Shown here one piece after another: positions 1 to 4,483 of a stretch of 6,091 nucleotides of DNA (position 1 is its first letter; every line of letters starts with the position of its first letter). The DNA comes from Phycisphaerales bacterium (GTDB taxonomy: Bacteria; Planctomycetota; Phycisphaerae; Sedimentisphaerales; Anaerobacaceae), in contig DSDB01000068.1 in assembly GCA_011057845.1 (NCBI GenBank), positions 1 through 6,091 of the forward strand. The letters run 5' to 3'. The position numbers were made by a program, and so were the translations under genes. Below the pieces are notes generated by a model. That model did not search any database. It had not been told where the DNA came from and saw nothing but the letters and a program-made list of their open reading frames with translations.

Positions 1-90
1 CACCTGTCGCATATCCCCCGCAGCTACGCCGGCCTGATTCGAGCGATTCTTGAAGCGGCCGGCGACAGCCGAACTGAGATATTTTTCTGA
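1..90 (+). CDS. C-terminal end of an unrecognised protein (5' end outside window)
   Basis: Frame 1 is open from the first base to a TGA at 88-90 and gives 29 residues, ending in SRTEIFF. The piece is too short to assign a family, and I do not recognise it. It looks like one amphipathic helix (around GLIRAILEAAG) followed by a short polar-to-aromatic tail. It is taken as a real gene end because the next gene starts only 12 nt after its stop, and that gene's ribosome binding site (GAAGG, 89-93) overlaps the TGA, which is the usual operon arrangement. Its partners are a lipid kinase and kdsA, so an envelope or lipid function is possible, but this is a guess from context. Confidence 0.6.
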   Translation, partial: HLSHIPRSYAGLIRAILEAAGDSRTEIFF

Positions 91-102
91 AGGCCAACGC
101 AC

Positions 103-1044
103 GTGAAGCCCGGCGACGGTTACATCTGTTTCATCGTTAACCCCAAGTCCGGGGCAGGCAGCACCCGGCCCCTGGGCCGCCAATTCCGGCAATACCTCGC
201 CGCCAGAGGCTTCGACATCCATGCCCATGTAACCCGATCCCTGGAGCATGCCTGCGAATTGGCCACCGACGCCGCCGTCGACCATGATTGCGCCCTGGTC
301 GTCGCCGTCGGTGGCGACGGCACGGTTCGTGAGGTCGTCCGCGGCCTCGAAGGAAGCGATCGGCCGGTCCTCATCGTCCCCGGCGGCACCGAGAATCTGC
401 TGGCCAGCGAACTGGGCATCGACGCCCATCTCCAGACCCTCATCGACGTCTTCGAATCCGGCCATATACAGCGCCTGGACCTTGGCATCGTCAACAACCG
501 CTGTTTCACCTCCATCGCCGGTTTCGGCTTTGATGGCGAGATTGTCCGGCGGGTCAGCGAGCGACGGAAAGGCCACATCACCTACGCCGATTACGTCGCC
601 CCCGTCTGGAAAACCTTCTGGACCTACAAGTATCCGGCCATGACCGTTACCGTTGACGACAAAGAGTTTTTCAGCGGCAGGGGGCTGGTCTTCGTCGGCA
701 ACATCCGCCGTTACGGCGGCGGCCTGCGAATCCTCCGCGACGCCAACCGCGGCGACGGCCTTCTGGATGTCTGTGTCTTCAAGACCGACTCCCGCCTGTC
801 TCTCTTGCGGATGACGCTTCTGATGTTGCTGCGGTCCCATATCGGCGCCAAGAACGTCCTTTACAAGCGCGCCAGGACCATCACCGTCACGGGCGATCCG
901 GCCATCAGGACCCAGATCGACGGAGACCCTGGCCCGGCGTTGCCCGTCCACATCAAGGTCATCCCGGCCGCGGTCAACTGCCTGGCCCCCAAGGGGGCCC
1001 GGCCGTTGGGCCTGAGAACTCGAATCAAGCGAATCTTCGGATAG
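103..1044 (+). CDS. Diacylglycerol kinase / YegS-type lipid kinase (DAGK catalytic domain)
   Basis: This is a 313-aa protein of the DAGK/sphingosine-kinase/YegS/BmrU superfamily, which uses ATP to phosphorylate a lipid hydroxyl such as diacylglycerol at the inner membrane face. Visible motifs are the N-terminal nucleotide-binding strand with VNPKSGAG (12-19), the hallmark GGDGT (70-74), PGGTENLLA (93-101), AGFGFDGE (139-146), the C-terminal-lobe segments YGGGLRI and DGLLDVCV (about 204-225), and QIDGDP (271-276). The length is typical for bacterial members (about 290-330 aa), with no signal peptide. The tail is basic (RTRIKRIFG). The GTG start is supported by GAAGG 9 nt upstream. It lies 11 nt before kdsA in the same operon. 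Two motif positions differ from the commonest form: GTENLLA where GTxNDxA is frequent, and DGD where DGE is frequent. The true lipid substrate cannot be told from sequence, and phosphatidylglycerol or another lipid is possible. Confidence 0.92.
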   Translation: MKPGDGYICFIVNPKSGAGSTRPLGRQFRQYLAARGFDIHAHVTRSLEHACELATDAAVDHDCALVVAVGGDGTVREVVRGLEGSDRPVLIVPGGTENLLASELGIDAHLQTLIDVFESGHIQRLDLGIVNNRCFTSIAGFGFDGEIVRRVSERRKGHITYADYVAPVWKTFWTYKYPAMTVTVDDKEFFSGRGLVFVGNIRRYGGGLRILRDANRGDGLLDVCVFKTDSRLSLLRMTLLMLLRSHIGAKNVLYKRARTITVTGDPAIRTQIDGDPGPALPVHIKVIPAAVNCLAPKGARPLGLRTRIKRIFG

Positions 1045-1055
1045 GACTGCCCTCT

Positions 1056-1886
1056 ATGAGCCAGCCGCACTTCACCATCGGCCCCGTTCAAGTCGGTCTC
1101 GACGCGCCGCTCTTCGTTATGGCCGGGCCGTGCGTCATCGAAAGCCTTGACAACTGCCTGGCGATCGCCGAGCGGCTTGTCGCCGCGGCCGAGGCCACCG
1201 ACATCCCCTTCATCTTCAAGGCCAGCTTCGACAAGGCCAACCGCTCCAGTATCGACAGCTTCCGCGGGCCCGGCCTCCACCAGGGTCTGGATATCCTCCA
1301 TCGTGTCCGCGAAGAGACCTCCCTGCCTATAATGACCGACGTCCACGAGCCGGCCCAGGCCACCCCGGTCGCCCAGGTCGTCGACTGCCTCCAGGTGCCG
1401 GCGTTCCTGTGCCGCCAGACCGACCTGCTCGTCGCCTGTGCGCAGACGGGCAAGCCCGTCAATGTCAAGAAAGGCCAGTTCCTTTCCCCGGCGGAGATGA
1501 AGAACGTCGTTGACAAGCTCCACGCCGCGGGCAACAACCGCATCATGCTGACCGAACGGGGCACTTTCTTCGGATACAACCGCCTTGTCAATGACATGAC
1601 CGCCATCCCGACCATGCAGGCCCTGGGATGCCCGGTCATCTTCGACGCCACCCACAGCACCCAGCAGCCTGGCGGCCTTGGCTCGGCCAGCGCCGGACGT
1701 CCGGAAATGGCCCCCATCCTGGCCCGGGCGGCGGTTGCCGCGGGCGCCAACGGCCTATTCCTGGAGGTCCATACCGACCCGCCTGGGGCCAAGTCCGACG
1801 CCGCCTGCGTGCTGCATGTGGACCATCTCAAGGGCGTCATTACCGTATGCAAGAGGGTTTTCGAGGCCGTAAGGCAACCCGCATGA
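1056..1886 (+). CDS. kdsA: 3-deoxy-8-phosphooctulonate synthase (Kdo-8-phosphate synthase), metal-dependent type
   Basis: This 276-aa cytoplasmic enzyme condenses phosphoenolpyruvate with arabinose-5-phosphate to give Kdo-8-phosphate, the committed step to Kdo for the lipopolysaccharide inner core. Family motifs run throughout: AGPCVIES (23-30), FDKANRSS (58-65), GPGL (71-74), MTDVHEP (93-99), NVKKGQF (136-142), LTERGTFFGYN (165-175), FDATHS (196-201) and EVHTDPPGAKSD (237-248). C26, H200, E237 and D248 match in identity and spacing the metal ligands of the Aquifex enzyme (C11, H185, E222, D233), and the E. coli-type non-metal enzyme has Asn in place of the Cys. This points to the metal-dependent class. 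The length is normal. The ATG start has AGGA (1043-1046) 9 nt upstream. The stop overlaps the next start (ATGA, 1883-1886), so translation of the two is likely coupled. The chief alternative, the related DAHP synthase, is made unlikely by KANRSS and overall similarity to KdsA. Confidence 0.96.
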   Translation: MSQPHFTIGPVQVGLDAPLFVMAGPCVIESLDNCLAIAERLVAAAEATDIPFIFKASFDKANRSSIDSFRGPGLHQGLDILHRVREETSLPIMTDVHEPAQATPVAQVVDCLQVPAFLCRQTDLLVACAQTGKPVNVKKGQFLSPAEMKNVVDKLHAAGNNRIMLTERGTFFGYNRLVNDMTAIPTMQALGCPVIFDATHSTQQPGGLGSASAGRPEMAPILARAAVAAGANGLFLEVHTDPPGAKSDAACVLHVDHLKGVITVCKRVFEAVRQPA

Positions 1887-2866
1887 CCACACAGTACGCC
1901 CATCTTTACGGTCCTGTCCCATCGCGACGCCTCGGTCTGAGCCTTGGCGTCGATATCGTCCCCGCGAAGGTCTGCACCCTCGACTGTATCTACTGCCAGA
2001 TCGGCCGAACCAGCCTGGCGACCCTTGTCCGCAAGCCCTATCTGCCCGCATCCGAGGTCCTCGCGGAGCTGTCCGACCGTATCGGGCAGGGCCTGGCCTG
2101 CGATTACATCACCCTCACCGGCTCCGGCGAACCGACGCTCAACACCGAGCTTGGCTGCCTCATAGACCAAATCCGTACCCTTACCCACATCCCCATAGCC
2201 CTTATCACAAACGGCACGCTTCTGTACGACCCTGCCGTCCGGTTCGACGCCGCCAGGGCGGATGTGGTCCTGCCTTCCCTCGATGCCGGAAACGAAGCCG
2301 CCTTTCGTAAGATAAACCGGCCGTGTCTGGACCTTGCTTTTCAGACCTTTCTCCAGGGCCTGATCGACTTCCGGGCACGCTACCAGGGCCGCATCTGGCT
2401 TGAAGTGTTCCTCATCGAGGGCGTCAACACCTCCGATGCCGAGATTCAGTCGCTCAAGGACTGCATCGCCCGGATACGCCCGGACAAGGTCCACCTCAAT
2501 ACCGCTGTCCGGCCGACGGCCGAACCCGGCATCAAACCCCTCGATCCAGCCCTGCTCCAGGCTATCGCCCAGCGCATGGGGCCGGATTGCGAGGTGATCG
2601 CCGACTTCCCCATCGCCCATCCCCACCACCTGCCCGAGAGCCTCCATTCGCTTGCACAAGCCGACCAGACGGCCGAATCCATCTTCGCAATGCTGAAACG
2701 CCGTCCCTGCTCGATCGACGACCTCTGTAGTGCCCTGGCCCTGACCCGAACAGCCGCACTGGCTGCCCTGAAGATGCTCACGGCCGCCAACCGCATTTGC
2801 ACTACTTCCAAGGCCGGTCGAGTCTTCTACGCCCCGGCTCCCGACACACCTCCCACAGACTCATAA
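1883..2866 (+). CDS. Radical SAM protein, COG0731-type (wyosine-synthase-like Fe-S oxidoreductase), C-terminal winged-helix region
   Basis: The 327-aa product opens with YGPVPSRRLGLSLGVD (9-24), the typical start of COG0731 radical SAM proteins. The [4Fe-4S]/SAM cluster motif C31-x3-C35-x2-C38 (CTLDCIYC) and the SAM-binding GSGEP (80-84) follow. The core barrel continues through about residue 240 (ITNGTLL 108-114, LEVFLIEGVN 173-182). Residues about 265-316 look like a small winged-helix/HTH domain, which some members carry. The reading frame is open upstream to 1628, but the ATG at 1883 is chosen: conserved similarity starts just after it, AAGG lies at 1871-1874, and it overlaps the kdsA stop as ATGA. 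Archaeal and eukaryotic relatives (Taw1/TYW1) make the tricyclic base of wyosine in tRNA-Phe. Bacterial members generally have no established reaction, so none is assigned. Its coupling to kdsA is the only functional clue. Confidence 0.92.
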   Translation: MTTQYAHLYGPVPSRRLGLSLGVDIVPAKVCTLDCIYCQIGRTSLATLVRKPYLPASEVLAELSDRIGQGLACDYITLTGSGEPTLNTELGCLIDQIRTLTHIPIALITNGTLLYDPAVRFDAARADVVLPSLDAGNEAAFRKINRPCLDLAFQTFLQGLIDFRARYQGRIWLEVFLIEGVNTSDAEIQSLKDCIARIRPDKVHLNTAVRPTAEPGIKPLDPALLQAIAQRMGPDCEVIADFPIAHPHHLPESLHSLAQADQTAESIFAMLKRRPCSIDDLCSALALTRTAALAALKMLTAANRICTTSKAGRVFYAPAPDTPPTDS

Positions 2867-2871
2867 ACCCT

Positions 2872-2882
2872 GCGAAATTCGC
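2872..2882. repeat. Short perfect palindrome just after the radical SAM gene
   Basis: The 11-bp sequence GCGAAATTCGC reads the same on both strands around a central A. It lies 5 nt after the TAA of the preceding gene. It has too small a centre and no T-tract, so it is not a terminator. It could be a protein-binding dyad or chance. Confidence 0.3.
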
Positions 2883-3027
2883 CCCTGATCGCCGATCTGG
2901 TTCGTATTTTGTAAAGCCCCCCGTCCCATTGGCCGATAAAGTTTCTGTAGTGGCCGCGGTGTGATGGGCCGATCGGGTGGGTGGGATATGTCGTTTTCCG
3001 ACGTAACTCGCCCCGTACGGCCCGGTA

Positions 3028-3045
3028 AAAACCGCAGCCGGTTTT
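3028..3045. other. Small perfect hairpin in the spacer before the small ORF
   Basis: AAAACCG (3028-3034) pairs perfectly with CGGTTTT (3039-3045) around the 4-nt loop CAGC. It sits 34 nt before the preferred start of the small protein gene. The four T residues belong to the stem, and no T-tract follows, so it would be at best a weak terminator of the upstream operon, possibly acting in both directions. It could also be a regulatory leader hairpin. No clear promoter could be picked out in the surrounding 2867-3069 spacer. Confidence 0.4.
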
Positions 3046-3067
3046 GCGTATCAGGTCAGTCTCTGGC

Positions 3068-3071
3068 AGGT
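3068..3071 (+). promoter_or_regulatory. Ribosome binding site deciding the start of the small ORF
   Basis: AGGT at 3068-3071, within GGCAGGT, leaves an 8-nt gap from the AGG to the GTG at 3079. The alternative GTG at 3070 overlaps this site and has only an AGG 14 nt upstream. The downstream start is therefore preferred. Confidence 0.45.
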
Positions 3072-3078
3072 GCCATCT

Positions 3079-3321
3079 GTGAACGCCACAGCCAAACGAC
3101 AGATTGTCCTCAACAAGGGCACTGAGAAATTCATCTTCCGGTACCAGAGCGGCTGCGAGGATGAGCTGCTCGACGCACTGATAGAACAGGCCAAGAACCC
3201 GAAGACCACATTCGACTGGTTTGACGCCGCCGTCCTCAGTTTCAAACTGGCCCAGTCGCTCATGGGACAGGCCGACGAACTCCTGCACAATAACCGCAAC
3301 ACGGAAATCCGTCTTGCATGA
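3079..3321 (+). CDS. Small uncharacterised protein (about 80 aa)
   Basis: The product is about 80 aa from GTG 3079, or 83 aa from GTG 3070. It is soluble-looking, with no signal peptide or membrane segment. An N-terminal beta-like stretch (RQIVLNKG, KFIFRYQSG) is followed by two helices: an acidic one (EDELLDALIEQAK) and one after the motif FDWFDAAVLSFKLAQSL, then a polar tail. The composition and the compact FDWFDAAVLS block look like a real, conserved small protein and not a chance ORF, and I would expect homologues in related genomes, but I cannot name a family. It reads in the same direction as xerC, 74 nt upstream of it, and may share its transcript. A longer ORF on the opposite strand here runs through xerC as well and is treated as a shadow. 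Function unknown. Confidence 0.75.
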   Translation: MNATAKRQIVLNKGTEKFIFRYQSGCEDELLDALIEQAKNPKTTFDWFDAAVLSFKLAQSLMGQADELLHNNRNTEIRLA

Positions 3322-3325
3322 GACT

Positions 3326-3355
3326 CAAGGGGAGACAACCCTTGCCGGTGTCTCC
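3326..3355 (+). other. Two overlapping, mutually exclusive hairpins in the spacer before xerC
   Basis: CAAGGG (3326-3331) can pair with CCCTTG (3339-3344) across a 7-nt loop. Alternatively GGAGACA (3331-3337) can pair with TGTCTCC (3349-3355) across an 11-nt loop. The second stem uses the loop of the first, so both cannot form fully at once. The pair begins 5 nt after the stop of the small ORF and ends 40 nt before xerC. No T-tract follows either stem, so neither is a standard intrinsic terminator. An mRNA-stability or translation-linked switch is possible; chance is also possible in such a GC-rich stretch. Confidence 0.4.
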
Positions 3356-3395
3356 GCGTTATCGCAAACACAACCCAACATAAGGCAGGCAGACT

Positions 3396-4433
3396 ATGGA
3401 AGATAGCGCGATCATTCAGGAATTCCTGGGCTACTTGAAATACGAGAAGCGTTTTTCCGAGCATACGGCGAAATGCTATGGCGCCGATCTGACCCAGTTC
3501 GGCGAGTTCCTCCTCGAGCATTCGGACGCCTGTGGCCACGAGGATGGCGATATATCGATGGGGCACTCCGGGGGCTCCGCTACGGCCGTGGCGACAGGCA
3601 CTGAACTGAAGGTGGACCCGTTGCTCCTGACGGCCGAGGCCAACACCATCCGCAGTTACATGGCCCGGCTCAACGACAAGCAATACTCCAAGGCCACCGT
3701 CGCCCGCAAACTCGCCACGCTCCGCAGCTTCTACAAGTTCCTTATCCGGCGCAATCGGGTCGCCGCCAGCCCCGTGGTCGGCATTCGCACGCCCAAACAG
3801 GACAAGAAGCTCCCGCGGTTCCTCGAATACGATCAGGTCAAGCGGCTGCTCGAGACGCCCCCCTCGGATACATGGCTGGGCGCCCGCGACAGGGCCATCC
3901 TGGAGACCCTCTACAGCACGGGGATACGGGTCAGCGAGCTGGTGTCTCTGAACATGGACGATATCGACTTCCTCGGTGAAGTCATTCACGTCCGCGGCAA
4001 GGGCAAGAAAGAACGCATCGCCCCCATCAGCGCCTCGGCCCTCCAGACCATCCAGCACTACATGGAATACCGCAACCGCCGCGCCCAGAGCAACAGCAAC
4101 TTCGACAACAAAGTGCTCTTCGTCAACAAGCACGGAAAACGGCTGAGCACCCGGAGCGTCCGTCGAAAAATGGACAAGTACCTGAAGATGGCCGGCCTGG
4201 ACCCCGCCATCAGCCCTCACACGCTTCGGCACAGCTTCGCCACCCACATGCTCAACAATGGGGCGGATCTGCGGAGCGTCCAGGAGTTACTGGGCCACCA
4301 GTCCCTGTCAACGACACAGGTCTACACGCACCTGACCACGGCGCGTCTGAAAGAGACGTACCAGGATGCCCATCCCCGCGAGAACGAGTCAGATGCGTCC
4401 CGCACGGATGATAACAACGGCTTCTACTACTGA
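3396..4433 (+). CDS. xerC: Tyrosine recombinase XerC-type
   Basis: This 345-aa site-specific recombinase probably resolves chromosome dimers at a dif site together with a XerD partner at the division septum. An N-terminal SAM-like core-binding domain (about 5-120) is followed by the phage-integrase catalytic domain (about 138-322). All six active-site residues are present with the spacing of E. coli XerD: R178 (TGIRVSEL), K202 (GKGKKER), H275 and R278 (HTLRHSFATH), H301 (LLGHQSLSTT) and the nucleophile Y310 (VYTHL). The ending YQDAHPRE resembles XerC more than XerD. It is longer than usual (about 300 aa): residues about 42-75 form a Gly/Ser/Ala/Asp-rich insertion inside the N-terminal domain, and there is a polar tail of roughly 17 residues. 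The ATG is preceded by AAGGCAGG (3382-3389). A strong terminator follows the gene. No mobile-element boundaries are seen, which favours a housekeeping role over a phage or integron integrase. Confidence 0.9.
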   Translation: MEDSAIIQEFLGYLKYEKRFSEHTAKCYGADLTQFGEFLLEHSDACGHEDGDISMGHSGGSATAVATGTELKVDPLLLTAEANTIRSYMARLNDKQYSKATVARKLATLRSFYKFLIRRNRVAASPVVGIRTPKQDKKLPRFLEYDQVKRLLETPPSDTWLGARDRAILETLYSTGIRVSELVSLNMDDIDFLGEVIHVRGKGKKERIAPISASALQTIQHYMEYRNRRAQSNSNFDNKVLFVNKHGKRLSTRSVRRKMDKYLKMAGLDPAISPHTLRHSFATHMLNNGADLRSVQELLGHQSLSTTQVYTHLTTARLKETYQDAHPRENESDASRTDDNNGFYY

Positions 4434-4455
4434 GCGGATCACAGAATGAGTCTGC

Positions 4456-4483
4456 AAGGCCGCTTCCCATAGTGGCCTTTTTT
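4456..4483 (+). terminator. Intrinsic terminator of xerC
   Basis: AAGGCCGCT (4456-4464) pairs with AGTGGCCTT (4471-4479) through nine pairs, one of them G-U, around the 6-nt loop TCCCAT. A run of six T (4478-4483) follows directly. It begins 23 nt after the xerC stop. The T-run overlaps the stop codon of the convergent gene (TAA complement at 4482-4484). In the opposite direction the stem is followed by only two T, so it should act mainly on + strand transcripts. Confidence 0.9.

Noticed and set aside
1628..1882. N-terminal extension of the radical SAM gene inside kdsA
   Set aside because: The extra 85 residues are an out-of-frame reading of kdsA, rich in Pro, Arg and Gly. The ATG at 1883 has a ribosome binding site and fits the start of the family.
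1088..2659. 523-aa open frame on the - strand opposite kdsA and the radical SAM gene
   Set aside because: Both + strand genes are firmly identified by motifs; the antisense frame has no recognisable family and is explained by high GC at codon third positions.
2909..2940. Possible promoter (TTGTAA ... GATAAA) before the small ORF
   Set aside because: The boxes match the consensus poorly and the spacing is about 20 nt, outside the usual range; it is not supportable by eye.
3051..4247. 398-aa open frame on the - strand opposite the small ORF and xerC
   Set aside because: It lies antisense to a XerC with every catalytic residue in place. Its translation shows no recognisable domain and has the composition of a GC-rich shadow frame.
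3396..4433. XerC-type gene as an integron or phage integrase
   Set aside because: No att-like direct repeats, tRNA gene, cassette array or phage genes are visible nearby, and the HxxR...Y block and C-terminal AHPR are housekeeping XerC-like.
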